Below, one piece after another: positions 34,737-43,290 of a stretch of 64,000 bases of DNA; position 1 is the first letter of the stretch, and every line of letters starts with the position of its first letter. The DNA is from Paenibacillus sp. SC116 (GTDB lineage: Bacteria > Bacillota > Bacilli > Paenibacillales > Paenibacillaceae): positions 21,473-85,472 of the forward strand of contig NZ_JANIOF010000008.1 in the NCBI RefSeq assembly GCF_024733555.1, given 5' to 3'. Position numbers and translations under genes: made by a program. A model generated the notes under the pieces. The model had not been told where the DNA came from and searched no databases. It worked only from the letters and a program-made list of their open reading frames with translations.

Positions 34737-34765
34737 GCGTGTTACTAGTACGACTAGGCATGAGC
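34737..34765 (+). promoter_or_regulatory. GlcT RNA antiterminator target (RAT) 1
   Basis: The segment starting GCGTGTTACTAGTACGACTA closely resembles the Bacillus ptsG antiterminator and is almost identical to 38810-38838. Its 3-prime end (AGGCATGAGC) is also the left arm of the terminator at 34756-34816, so the two folds exclude each other. GlcT binding should stabilise the antiterminator in glucose. Confidence 0.88.
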
Positions 34766-34816
34766 TAAGCAGCTGTTCATTAGGGTGAACTGCAGCTTCA
34801 GCTCGTGCCTTTTTTG
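34756..34816 (+). terminator. Conditional terminator ahead of crr
   Basis: AGGCATGAGCT (34756-34766) pairs with AGCTCGTGCCT (34800-34810), with an inner GCAGCTG-type stem, then T6. Overlaps RAT 1. Confidence 0.9.
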
Positions 34817-34919
34817 ACATTCAGTGGTAATTTTCCAGTTTGATATGATAAAAAGCCGTCTTAGACGGATCCATACAGTCAATACGCTGACAGCTAGATA
34901 ACTTGAAGGAGGAATTCTC

Positions 34920-35405
34920 ATGTTTGGTCTTTTTGGTAAGAAAAAAAAGCAAGTTTCAATCGTAGCTCCAATTACAGGTAAGGCAGTAGCCTTGGATCAA
35001 GTTCCTGATGCAGCATTTTCACAAAAAATTATCGGTGACGGTATCGCAATTGAGCCGACTGAGGGTGTTTTTATCGCTCCATTCGATGGAACAATTGTTC
35101 ACTTGATCGATTCCCACCATTCCTTAGTCATGGCAAGTGAAACGGGTGTTGAATTGCTAGTTCATATTGGCATTAACACAGTATCTCTACAAGGTAAGCC
35201 ATTCACTCCTCATGTGAAGTCTGGCGACAAAGTAAAAAAAGGCGATACGCTTATCGAATTTGATATCGCTCAAATTAAAGAAGCTGGTCTTCCAACGGTT
35301 ACGCCAATTGTTATCGCAAATGGTGACATTGTAGCTGAGTTGAAAGCACACGAAGGTAACGTAACAGCAGGTTCTAGCGAGCTGTTGGAACTTACATTGA
35401 AATAG
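34920..35405 (+). CDS. crr: PTS glucose-type IIA component
   Basis: A 161-residue stand-alone IIA-Glc protein: it takes phosphate from HPr and passes it to the IIB domain. His67 and phospho-site His82 (in ELLVHIGINTV) match the paired histidines of the family; the VAPITGKAVALDQVPD start and VKSGDKVKKGD turn are typical. AAGGAGGA precedes the ATG. PtsG at 39002 lacks a IIA domain, so this protein is its likely partner. Under RAT 1 and a conditional terminator. Confidence 0.94.
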   Translation: MFGLFGKKKKQVSIVAPITGKAVALDQVPDAAFSQKIIGDGIAIEPTEGVFIAPFDGTIVHLIDSHHSLVMASETGVELLVHIGINTVSLQGKPFTPHVKSGDKVKKGDTLIEFDIAQIKEAGLPTVTPIVIANGDIVAELKAHEGNVTAGSSELLELTLK

Positions 35406-35476
35406 ATAACGACTTTTCATCAATAATTAGTCATTTATAAAGTGGAACGAAATGAAGGCTTGCCTTAGTTAAACGG

Positions 35477-35554
35477 GAGCAGAATCGTTTTGGAGAAACA
35501 CCAGCGGTCGACTTTGTAGTTATTTCTACAACAGCGATTGAAAATGATCTGCTC
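35477..35554 (+). promoter_or_regulatory. Hairpin in the crr-ptsH spacer
   Basis: GAGCAGA-A-TCGTTTT on the left pairs with AAAATGATCTGCTC on the right (one bulge), enclosing a second stem TTGTAG/CTACAA (35514-35531). There is no T run after it, so it is not a classic terminator; it could be a processing or stability element within the operon transcript. Confidence 0.45.
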
Positions 35555-35651
35555 TTCCTAAATAAAAGGTATAGTCCTTATTTTTCGTTAAGCTTACGTT
35601 AATTTTTACAAATATAATTTCGAATCCAACGAATAAAGGAGCCATTTCATC

Positions 35652-35912
35652 ATGGAAAAACAATTCACAGTTAAAAACCCACAAGGTATTCACGCACGTC
35701 CAGCAGGCGCAATCATGAAAAAAGCTAGCGAGTTCGCAGCTACTCAAGTCTCTCTTGAGCTAAACGGTCGTAAAATCAGCGCGAAAAGCATTACAGGCGT
35801 ATTGACGTTGGGTATGAAAGCTGGAGATACAGTTACAGTAAGTGCAGAAGGCGAACAAGCAGAGCAAGCGGTTGAAGCAGTAGGCGCAGTTATCGAATCT
35901 GTACTTGACTAA
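35652..35912 (+). CDS. ptsH: Phosphocarrier protein HPr
   Basis: An 86-residue PTS carrier. Phosphorylated by enzyme I at His14 (GIHARPA) and by HPr kinase at Ser46 (AKSITGVLTLG); the second mark makes it the CcpA co-repressor in firmicutes. Start ATG with AAAGGAG upstream. 246 bases after crr and 56 bases before ptsI. Confidence 0.97.
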   Translation: MEKQFTVKNPQGIHARPAGAIMKKASEFAATQVSLELNGRKISAKSITGVLTLGMKAGDTVTVSAEGEQAEQAVEAVGAVIESVLD

Positions 35913-35968
35913 TTTTGTACGTTATCGAAGCATCGTCTAGGCAATCGTAAAGGAGTGGAGAATCCTTC

Positions 35969-37708
35969 ATGCTACTTAAAGGAATCGCAGCAGCATCTGG
36001 TTATGCAATCGGACCGGCGTTCATTATGGAAGAGAATCATACAGAAATTGAGCGTCGTGAACTGCCTGCTGGTGAAGTAGAAGCAGAAGCAGCCCGCCTA
36101 CAAGCGGCGGTACAGCAAGCGATGGCAGAGTTGGAACAGATCAAGGAAAAAACAGCAGCCAAGCTTGGTGAACATGAGGCAGAAATTTTTGCAACTCATA
36201 TCCTCGTTCTTCAGGACGAAGAGTTTATCGGTCAAGCCGTAAAAAAGGTACGTGACGAGTCCGTTAATGCGGAATTTGCAATGTCAGAAGTAACACAAAT
36301 GCTCGTTGATATTTTCTCCAGTATGGACAGTGAGTACATGCGTGAGCGTGCAGCGGACTTCCGCGATGTTAGCAAGCGTGTATTGACTGCTTTATCTGGC
36401 CAAACAGGTACGTCTTTAAATGATTTCGAGGAAGCAGTCGTATTGTTCGCACACGATTTGACTCCTTCGGATACAGCTCAGCTTGATCGCAGCAAAGTAG
36501 CTGGATTTGCAACGAACATTGGAGGCCGTACATCGCACTCTGCGATCATGGCACGTTCCATGGAAATCCCAGCTGTTGTTGGTACGCAAAATGGCTCCGA
36601 AGCTGTAAAGACTGGGGACATTGTCATTTTGGACGGTTCAAGCGGTATTATTTTGGTTAATCCAGATGAGGATACAATCAAAACTTACCAAGAGAAGCAA
36701 GCGAAGTACATGAAACGTCAAGAAGCGATGAAGCTGTACAAAGATAAACCATCTATTACAGCTGACGGACATGAGGTTGAACTCGTTTCTAACATCGGTA
36801 ATCCACAAGATGCACTCGGCGCTCGCAACAACGGAGCTGAAGGCGTAGGTCTATACCGTACAGAGTTTCTTTACATGGGTCGCGACAACTTCCCATCTGA
36901 AGAAGAACAGTTCAATTCTTATGTAGCAGTGTGCGAGACATTGGGTGCTGAGAAGCCAGTTGTTATCCGTACGCTTGATATCGGCGGAGACAAAGAGCTC
37001 CCGTACTTGGAGCTTCCTAAAGAAATGAACCCGTTCTTGGGCTACCGTGCTATTCGTCTTTGCTTGGATCGTAAAGATCTGTTCAAGACGCAGCTTCGTG
37101 CTATTTTGCGTGCAAGCGCTCATGGTAACGTCAAGTTGATGTATCCGATGATTTCGTCCATTGTGGAACTTCGTGCAGCTAACGAGTTGTTGGAAGAAAC
37201 AAAGGCGGAATTGGATGCAGAAGGCATTGCATACAATAAAGAAATGGAAGTCGGCATGATGATCGAAGTTCCAGCTGCTGCGATTATCGCGGACCAGTTG
37301 GCAAAAGAAGTAGACTTCTTCTCGATCGGAACAAACGACTTGGTGCAGTATACGATGGCGGCTGACCGCATGAACGAAAACGTATCGCACCTGACACAGC
37401 CATTCAACCCTGCAGTTATTCGTTTGATCAAGATGGTTATTGATGCGGCGCACAAAGAAGGCAAATGGGCTGGAATGTGCGGTGAGATGGCTGGTAACCT
37501 GAAAGCTGTCCCACTCTTGCTCGGACTTGGCTTAGACGAGTTCAGTATGAGTGCAAGCTCCGTTCTTTCTGTCCGCGTTCTGTTGAGCCGCTTGAATCGT
37601 GAAGAGATGAAGCAATTGGCAGAAGAAGCGTTGAACTTGGAAACAGCAGAAGAAATTCAATATTTAATTGTTGACCGTGTACCTGCGATTCAGGAACTTA
37701 CGATCTAG
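35969..37708 (+). CDS. ptsI: PTS enzyme I (phosphoenolpyruvate-protein phosphotransferase)
   Basis: A 579-residue enzyme that starts the PTS cascade by moving phosphate from PEP to HPr. Phospho-His190 lies in GGRTSHSAIMAR; the PEP-binding barrel has GAEGVGLYRTEFLYM and the FSIGTNDLVQYTMAADR motif, and the active-site Cys region GKWAGMCGEMAG. AAAGGAGTGG before the ATG. Ends the crr-ptsH-ptsI unit with a strong terminator. Confidence 0.97.
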   Translation: MLLKGIAAASGYAIGPAFIMEENHTEIERRELPAGEVEAEAARLQAAVQQAMAELEQIKEKTAAKLGEHEAEIFATHILVLQDEEFIGQAVKKVRDESVNAEFAMSEVTQMLVDIFSSMDSEYMRERAADFRDVSKRVLTALSGQTGTSLNDFEEAVVLFAHDLTPSDTAQLDRSKVAGFATNIGGRTSHSAIMARSMEIPAVVGTQNGSEAVKTGDIVILDGSSGIILVNPDEDTIKTYQEKQAKYMKRQEAMKLYKDKPSITADGHEVELVSNIGNPQDALGARNNGAEGVGLYRTEFLYMGRDNFPSEEEQFNSYVAVCETLGAEKPVVIRTLDIGGDKELPYLELPKEMNPFLGYRAIRLCLDRKDLFKTQLRAILRASAHGNVKLMYPMISSIVELRAANELLEETKAELDAEGIAYNKEMEVGMMIEVPAAAIIADQLAKEVDFFSIGTNDLVQYTMAADRMNENVSHLTQPFNPAVIRLIKMVIDAAHKEGKWAGMCGEMAGNLKAVPLLLGLGLDEFSMSASSVLSVRVLLSRLNREEMKQLAEEALNLETAEEIQYLIVDRVPAIQELTI

Positions 37709-37715
37709 ACACAAC

Positions 37716-37761
37716 AATGCAGGCTAGGGAAGTGGAAAGTATCCTAGTCTGCATTTTTTTA
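37716..37761 (+). terminator. Terminator after ptsI
   Basis: AATGCAGGCTAGG (37716-37728) pairs with CCTAGTCTGCATT (37743-37755) with one mismatch, then a T run. Confidence 0.9.
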
Positions 37762-37839
37762 CATTTTTAGTATAATTATGATGTTGTTCTCTAATTTAGT
37801 GTAATAGTTGGATAAACGAGAAAATATCGCATATCTTGA

Positions 37840-37868
37840 TTGACAATTATCAAGGATTCTTCTAATAT
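37840..37868 (+). promoter_or_regulatory. Promoter of glcT
   Basis: TTGACA (37840-37845), 17 bases, TAATAT (37863-37868): a near-consensus vegetative promoter 65 bases ahead of the glcT start. Confidence 0.72.
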
Positions 37869-37894
37869 AATCATTAGATTGACCGCTGTAATGG

Positions 37895-37909
37895 CGAAAA
37901 CGTTTTCAA
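37895..37909 (+). promoter_or_regulatory. cre-like site (CcpA) in the glcT leader
   Basis: CGAAAACGTTTTCAA; its complement, TTGAAAACGTTTTCG, differs by about one base from the palindromic cre consensus TGAAAACGTTTTCA. It lies downstream of the promoter and 24 bases before the start codon, a road-block position. Confidence 0.65.
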
Positions 37910-37932
37910 TCCGATGAGAAAGGAGTATACCG

Positions 37933-38790
37933 TTGTCCGACGAGCGTCGATTTGAAATCATACGCGCATTAAGCAACAATGTCGTGTTGGCGAACGATGT
38001 GTTGACGAACAAAGAGACTATTCTCATGGGCAAAGGGGTAGGATTCGGGGCTAAGCCCAACGGAATTCTAGCCGCTTCAGATGGTCGGATCGAGAAGACG
38101 TTTACGCTTGAAAGCCAGCAGCATTTATCCCAATATCAAATGTTACTGGATCAGATTGATCCTGAAGTCATCACCGTTTCGGAACGCATTATTTCCATGG
38201 TATCGGCGGAACTAACTCCGAATCTCAATGAGCATATTCACTTGGCACTGCCAAGTCATATCGAGTATGCTTTGTATCGCATTCGTCATGATATTGCGAT
38301 AGAGAATCCGTTTCTATGGGAATTACAGACGTTGAATCCGAAGGAATTCGAGATTGCCGCACGAGCAGCTGAACTTATTGCGAACAGCTTTGGTATAGAA
38401 GTACCTGAAGATGAGATCGGTTTCTTAACGATACATATTCAGTCTGCCGCAGCGCATGTTCCAGTGGGGAATGTCGTGCAGTACAATCACCTGCTGAAAG
38501 ATTTAGTTGCGCTTATCGAGCGCAGGCGAGGCGGGCCAATTCCGAAGGAAAGTGTTGACTATTTGCGCTTAATTACGCATCTTCGTTTTGCAATTGAGCG
38601 AATCAGGCAAGGCGAGCATTCTCCGAATCCGTTCCGTGATAAGCTGAAGGATATGGTGCCTCATGAATACTCGGTCGCGAGAGAGGCTGCAGACCTGATG
38701 GAGAATAAGCTCAACAAGCCAGTAACTGATGATGAGACAGCTTACATCGCGATGCACTTGTATCGTTTATTCAATAAAGAACTGGATTAA
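37933..38790 (+). CDS. glcT: GlcT, transcriptional antiterminator of the glucose PTS genes
   Basis: A 285-residue BglG-family RNA-binding protein. The N-terminal CAT RNA-binding domain (residues about 1-55) has the typical ALSNNVVLAND and GKGVGFGAKPNG words; two PRD domains follow (about 70-170 and 175-285) with the conserved histidines phosphorylated by PTS proteins. TTG start with AAAGGAG eight bases upstream. It sits directly between its two target leaders (RAT 1 and RAT 2), which supports the specificity. Confidence 0.93.
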   Translation: MSDERRFEIIRALSNNVVLANDVLTNKETILMGKGVGFGAKPNGILAASDGRIEKTFTLESQQHLSQYQMLLDQIDPEVITVSERIISMVSAELTPNLNEHIHLALPSHIEYALYRIRHDIAIENPFLWELQTLNPKEFEIAARAAELIANSFGIEVPEDEIGFLTIHIQSAAAHVPVGNVVQYNHLLKDLVALIERRRGGPIPKESVDYLRLITHLRFAIERIRQGEHSPNPFRDKLKDMVPHEYSVAREAADLMENKLNKPVTDDETAYIAMHLYRLFNKELD

Positions 38791-38809
38791 CTTTAACCTT
38801 ATACCATAA

Positions 38810-38838
38810 GCGTGTTACTAGTTCGACTAGGCATGAGC
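38810..38838 (+). promoter_or_regulatory. GlcT RNA antiterminator target (RAT) 2
   Basis: The segment starting GCGTGTTACTAGTTCGACTA differs from RAT 1 by a single base across 29 positions. It overlaps the left arm of the ptsG leader terminator. Confidence 0.9.
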
Positions 38839-38900
38839 TTGCCATGAGACACATCCTTGATTTTCAAGGATGCGACTCGTCGCAAGTTCATGCCTTTTTG
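38829..38900 (+). terminator. Conditional terminator ahead of ptsG
   Basis: AGGCATGAGCTTGC (38829-38842) pairs with GCAAGTTCATGCCT (38882-38895) with one G-T pair; inside is CATCCTTG-ATTTT-CAAGGATG; T run follows. Confidence 0.92.
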
Positions 38901-39001
38901 GTTTTTATCATCCTTAGCGGTGATGACAGGTAGGGAAGCGCGGAATATTGCTCCCGCCTTTTATCCATACTTAATATATCTTTTAAAGGGGGATACCTCT
39001 C

Positions 39002-40450
39002 ATGTTAGCCTTTTTACAAAGAATAGGTCGCGCATTGATGCTTCCTGTGGCAACGCTTCCAGCGGCAGCAATTCTCATGAGGTTAGGTGCGATTGACTAC
39101 GTCAACGAATTCAAGTTTGGTGAAACAGTCGGTGGATTTTTCAACAGCTATATCGCACCATTCATGGCTGCAGGTGGCGGTACGATCTTCGATCAGCTTC
39201 CACTTATCTTCGCGGTTGGTGTAGCGATCGGTCTTGCTGGGGATGCAGTTGCAGCATTGGCAGCAGTTATCGCGCATGCGATTCTTATGAAAGTGTTGGC
39301 CATTTCTCCGGGCATCTGGGCGTTCGTAGATGATTCTGTGAAGCTCGATATGGGTGTACTCGGTGGTATTTTGTCAGGTCTTGTAGCAGCAGGGTTGTAT
39401 AAGAAATATCACAACATTAAGCTGCCAGATTGGTTAGGATTCTTCGGTGGTAAACGTTTTGTTCCGATGGTAACGGCAGCAGCAATCTTGCTTATTGGTA
39501 TTCCATTGGGTATGATCTGGGGTCCAGTACAAGCGCAAATTGATGCAGTTGGTAACTGGATTACTGGATTGGGTGCAGCAGGTTCTGGTTTGTTCATTAC
39601 GATTAACCGTTTGCTTATCCCTACAGGTTTGCACCATGTATGGAACAACATTCCTTGGTTCCAGCTTGGAACATGGGAAGTTGGCGGCGAAGTTTTCCGT
39701 GGAGACATTCAACGCTTCTTCCACGGTGATCCAACGGCGGGTATGTTCATGACAGGATTCTTCCCGATCATGATGTTCGCACTTCCTGGTGCGGCTTTGG
39801 CGATTATTCACACAGCGAAGCCTGAGAAACGTAAAATGGTTTCTTCTATCTTTATCGGTACGGCATTCGCTTCTTTCCTAACAGGTATTACTGAACCACT
39901 TGAGTTCGCATTTATGTTCGTAGCTCCATTCTTGTATGTCATTCATGCGATTTTAGCTGGTCTATCTGGCGTCATTACGTACATGTTGGGCATTAAGCAT
40001 GGATTCGGCTTCTCGGCAGGATTTATTGACTATGGTTTGAACTTCGGATTAGCGACAAAACCATTGCTTATCATCCCAGTAGGTCTTGCTTACTTCGCGG
40101 TGTACTACCTCTTGTTCCGCTTCCTTATCGTGAAGATGAACTTGAAGACACCTGGACGTGAAGACGATGATGATGCTGCTGATAACTCTGCTGGTTCAAC
40201 GAATGCAAGCTCTCCATTGTCGGAGAAGGCGCAGAAGGTGCTTGGCATGATCGGTGGTAAAGACAACATCGTTTCTAACGAAGCATGTATTACTCGTCTT
40301 CGCTTGACGTTGAAAGACGACCAAGTTGTAGATGAGGCTGGCTTAAAAGCTCTAGGTGCAGCAGGCATTATGAAGCTTGGTTCTGGTAACGTACAGATCG
40401 TATTCGGTACGCAATCTGAGCTTCTGAAGGAAGAGATTAATAAGCTTTAA
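39002..40450 (+). CDS. ptsG: PTS glucose-specific IICB component
   Basis: A 482-residue permease. The IIC domain (residues about 1-385) has ten or so membrane segments and the GITEPLEFAFMFVAP motif; an acidic, Ser-rich linker follows (about 385-405), then the IIB domain with phospho-Cys429 in NEACITRLRL. There is no IIA domain; crr supplies it. ATG with AAAGGGGGA upstream. Controlled by RAT 2. Specificity for glucose is inferred from the GlcT leader; a related hexosamine permease would look similar. Confidence 0.93.
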   Translation: MLAFLQRIGRALMLPVATLPAAAILMRLGAIDYVNEFKFGETVGGFFNSYIAPFMAAGGGTIFDQLPLIFAVGVAIGLAGDAVAALAAVIAHAILMKVLAISPGIWAFVDDSVKLDMGVLGGILSGLVAAGLYKKYHNIKLPDWLGFFGGKRFVPMVTAAAILLIGIPLGMIWGPVQAQIDAVGNWITGLGAAGSGLFITINRLLIPTGLHHVWNNIPWFQLGTWEVGGEVFRGDIQRFFHGDPTAGMFMTGFFPIMMFALPGAALAIIHTAKPEKRKMVSSIFIGTAFASFLTGITEPLEFAFMFVAPFLYVIHAILAGLSGVITYMLGIKHGFGFSAGFIDYGLNFGLATKPLLIIPVGLAYFAVYYLLFRFLIVKMNLKTPGREDDDDAADNSAGSTNASSPLSEKAQKVLGMIGGKDNIVSNEACITRLRLTLKDDQVVDEAGLKALGAAGIMKLGSGNVQIVFGTQSELLKEEINKL

Positions 40451-40511
40451 GTTCGATGCTGAACGTGATTAGGGATTAGGCTCTCTACAAAATCAGCTTG
40501 AATATTGGAAT

Positions 40512-40557
40512 AAAGGTTGCCCCAAAAGTCATTTTAAGACTTAGGGGCAACCTTTTT
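40512..40557 (+). terminator. Terminator of ptsG
   Basis: AAAGGTTGCCCC (40512-40523) and GGGGCAACCTTT (40544-40555) enclose an AAGTC/GACTT stem; then Ts. Confidence 0.93.
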
Positions 40558-40607
40558 ACTTTGTCCCCAAGGTGCTGTATAGGACGACGGGAATTGGATA
40601 TGTACCA

Positions 40608-40658
40608 AAGAAAAAAAGGACCTCAATTCTCACGAATAAATCGGAGATGAGGTCCTTT
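40608..40658 (-). terminator. Terminator of hemL
   Basis: AAAGGACCTCA (40615-40625) pairs with TGAGGTCCTTT (40648-40658); the A run at 40611-40617 gives a T tail on the minus strand. Confidence 0.9.
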
Positions 40659-40668
40659 GTAACATCTA

Positions 40669-41994
40669 TTAACGCTGTTGTGCCATACGGCGGAAGCTCT
40701 CATGCGCTGCTTCAATGGTACGATCAATATCAGTCTCTGTATGCTCTGTCGTTAGGAACCAAGCTTCATACTTGGATGGAGCAAGGTAGAATCCTTGATC
40801 GAGCATATGGCGGAAGAACTGCGCGAACGCTTCTGTATCCGTATCCTGCGCCTCTTCGTAATTCGTGATCGGATGATCGCAGAAATGAGTGGAAAATGCA
40901 CCGCTAATGCGATTGATCGTTAACGGAACACCATAACGTTTCGCACCTTCTTCAATACCAGCTGTCAAGCGAATTGCTAGCTCTTCCATACGAGGATAAA
41001 CGCCTTCGCCTTGAAGTACTTCCAAGCAAGCGATTCCTGCTGAGATGGAAGCAGGGTTGCCTGCCATCGTTCCTGCCTGATAAGCAGGGCCGAGCGGTGC
41101 AACTTGCTCCATAATCTGCTTGCGTCCGCCGTACGCGCCAATCGGCAAGCCGCCGCCGATTACTTTTCCAAGTGCCGTCAAGTCAGGCTCAATAGCTGCC
41201 TGATTCGGGAAGGCACGGAATGTTTGCGTCGAGCCGTAGTGGAAGCGGAACGCACTTATCACTTCATCATAAATAACGAGCGAGCCATTGGCGCGTGTCA
41301 TCTCGCATAGTCCTTCAAGGAAGCCTTCTGCTGGCATAACCATGCCGAAGTTGCCTACGATCGGTTCAACCATAACAGCGGCGATATCGTCGCCCCAACG
41401 TTCTAGAGCAAGCTTCAAGCTGTCCAAGTCATTGAACGGAACGGTAATGACTTCTTGTGCAATGCTTGCAGGAATACCTGCGCTGTCTGGGATGCCAAGT
41501 GTGGATGGGCCAGAGCCAGCTGCAACAAGCACAAGGTCAGAGTGGCCGTGGTAACAGCCAGCGAACTTGATGATTTTATTGCGGTTCGTATAAGCACGTG
41601 CAACACGAATCGTAGTCATAACCGCTTCGGTACCTGAGTTGACGAAGCGTACTTTATCCATCGAAGGAATTGCTTCTTTCAACATGCGTGCAAGTTGAAT
41701 TTCTAGCTCAGTTGGCGCGCCGTACAGCGTGCCATTTTGTGCTGCACGCGTAATGGCTTCCGTTACATGCGGATGGGCATGTCCGGTTATAATAGGGCCG
41801 TATGCGGCAAGATAATCCACATATTGATTGCCGTCCACATCCCAGAAATAAGCGCCTTGTGCGCGCTTCATAAATACAGGTGCTCCGCCGCCTACTGCTT
41901 TGAAAGAGCGAGACGGGCTGTTAACGCCGCCTACGATATGCTGTAACGCTTCTTCATAGAGTTCAGATGAGCGTGTTCTATTTTGGTGTGTCAT
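40669..41994 (-). CDS. hemL: Glutamate-1-semialdehyde 2,1-aminomutase
   Basis: A 441-residue PLP enzyme that makes 5-aminolevulinate for haem. The [15 protein letters not shown] start, CYHGHSDL, the [10 protein letters not shown] metal-binding-like stretch and the PLP lysine in [17 protein letters not shown] are present. The ATG at 41994 follows AAGGAG at nine bases; the ATG at 42003 touches that site and is rejected. No other hem gene is adjacent, so this could be a second copy such as the GsaB form known in Bacillus. Confidence 0.94.
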   Translation of the reverse strand: MTHQNRTRSSELYEEALQHIVGGVNSPSRSFKAVGGGAPVFMKRAQGAYFWDVDGNQYVDYLAAYGPIITGHAHPHVTEAITRAAQNGTLYGAPTELEIQLARMLKEAIPSMDKVRFVNSGTEAVMTTIRVARAYTNRNKIIKFAGCYHGHSDLVLVAAGSGPSTLGIPDSAGIPASIAQEVITVPFNDLDSLKLALERWGDDIAAVMVEPIVGNFGMVMPAEGFLEGLCEMTRANGSLVIYDEVISAFRFHYGSTQTFRAFPNQAAIEPDLTALGKVIGGGLPIGAYGGRKQIMEQVAPLGPAYQAGTMAGNPASISAGIACLEVLQGEGVYPRMEELAIRLTAGIEEGAKRYGVPLTINRISGAFSTHFCDHPITNYEEAQDTDTEAFAQFFRHMLDQGFYLAPSKYEAWFLTTEHTETDIDRTIEAAHESFRRMAQQR

Positions 41995-42059
41995 ATATAT
42001 CATCTCCTTGATTTGTCATGATGGTGTTCATTGGTGAAATGTCGTTCTCTCTGACACGC

Positions 42060-43082
42060 TCAAGGGCTGCCAGGTTTCGTTTCTGTACTTGTCTCTGCAT
42101 TTGATTCTGCTCCAGACCCAGACTCAGCTGAACCTTCGAGGATTTGCTTCACGTATGTTGGTACGTCATACCCTTGCCGCAGATCAATGACTGAGCTGGA
42201 GCCAATCTTTCTGTCGTATATCATATCTTGCCTAGGAACTTGATGCGTAGCTCCTACCTGCGTATCCAATGCCAATGACCCAAGCTTCAGCATATCGCTA
42301 ACTTCTAAGTTCGTGTCAATGTAAGGTGAAATACTTTCAATGACCTGGGGCAGCTTCATGATCGACCATACGGACTTCATCTTAGTTGCGACTGCTACCA
42401 TTAGATCGCGCTGACGCTGTGTTCGCGAGAAGTCGGACATCGCATCATTCCGAAAGCGAACATATTGCAGTGCACTTTTGCCATCAAGCGTTTGCAGTCC
42501 CTTTTTTAAATTGATATCATACTCGGGTCCATCTGCTCTGCTTCGGTATTTCATATCCTTCTCTACGTTGAATTCAATGCCGCCAAGCTCATCAATTAGC
42601 GAGATAAAGCCTTGAAAATCGGTATAAATATAGTATTGGATATGTAGACCTGTATAATCACCTATCGCCTTCATGGCCAATTCCGGACCGCCTAATGCAA
42701 GTGCGGCATTCGCTCGATTGTCACCATGTCCGGGAATCGGAATGTACATATCCCGCAGCAAGGAAATTAGTGTACCTTGTTTTGTAATCGGGTCAATGGA
42801 GGCGATAAGCATCGTATCTGATCGGGGGACTTCGCCCGTTTCCGCTCCGCGAGAGTCAGCTCCAAGCAGTAGGATATTGACTCGTTCTGTGCCTTCCCAT
42901 ATTGGTGGTGAATAGACGGGCTCAGCAGGATCTGTAGGTCTAGGCAGCAAGCTGCTGTCAGGCGGTTTATTTAGACCATCCAAGCTGCGATAGAGCGACC
43001 ATGTGTATAAGCTCGCAGTTGCAAGGATGAGAATGAGTACCCCGAGCAGGATCCATTTCCACTTTTGTTTCAACCATGTCAT
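42060..43082 (-). CDS. LytR-CpsA-Psr (LCP) family wall-polymer ligase
   Basis: A 340-residue membrane-anchored protein: one transmembrane helix (residues 9-29), then the LCP domain (about 65-280) with NILLLGADSRG, RSDTMLIASIDP, SLLRDMYIPIPG and the YVRFRNDAMSDFSRTQRQR stretch that holds the phosphate-binding arginines. LCP proteins attach teichoic-acid-type or capsule polymers to peptidoglycan outside the cell. The Ser/Glu/Thr-rich tail is low complexity. The stop lies near hemL's upstream region; the two are separate units. Confidence 0.92.
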   Translation of the reverse strand: MTWLKQKWKWILLGVLILILATASLYTWSLYRSLDGLNKPPDSSLLPRPTDPAEPVYSPPIWEGTERVNILLLGADSRGAETGEVPRSDTMLIASIDPITKQGTLISLLRDMYIPIPGHGDNRANAALALGGPELAMKAIGDYTGLHIQYYIYTDFQGFISLIDELGGIEFNVEKDMKYRSRADGPEYDINLKKGLQTLDGKSALQYVRFRNDAMSDFSRTQRQRDLMVAVATKMKSVWSIMKLPQVIESISPYIDTNLEVSDMLKLGSLALDTQVGATHQVPRQDMIYDRKIGSSSVIDLRQGYDVPTYVKQILEGSAESGSGAESNAETSTETKPGSP

Positions 43083-43290
43083 TTCATTTCGTCCTTTCTG
43101 CGATCGGAGAAAGAGAGTCTGTTCATGGTGAATTCCGATATGAAGTTGTGTCTGTTGCTTGTTATCATTATAGGGCGAATCTCAGGCCTTATCAATGAAT
43201 GTGCTCACAGCCGAACCTTCATGTCTTCCCTGACAAGCCCAGTTGCGTTACACTGTTAAAGGTTAAGTAGAAAGGTGGTTGTTTCAACGA

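Noticed and set aside
36851..37453. 200-codon minus-strand frame inside ptsI
   Set aside because: Antisense shadow of a strongly conserved gene; no start signals.
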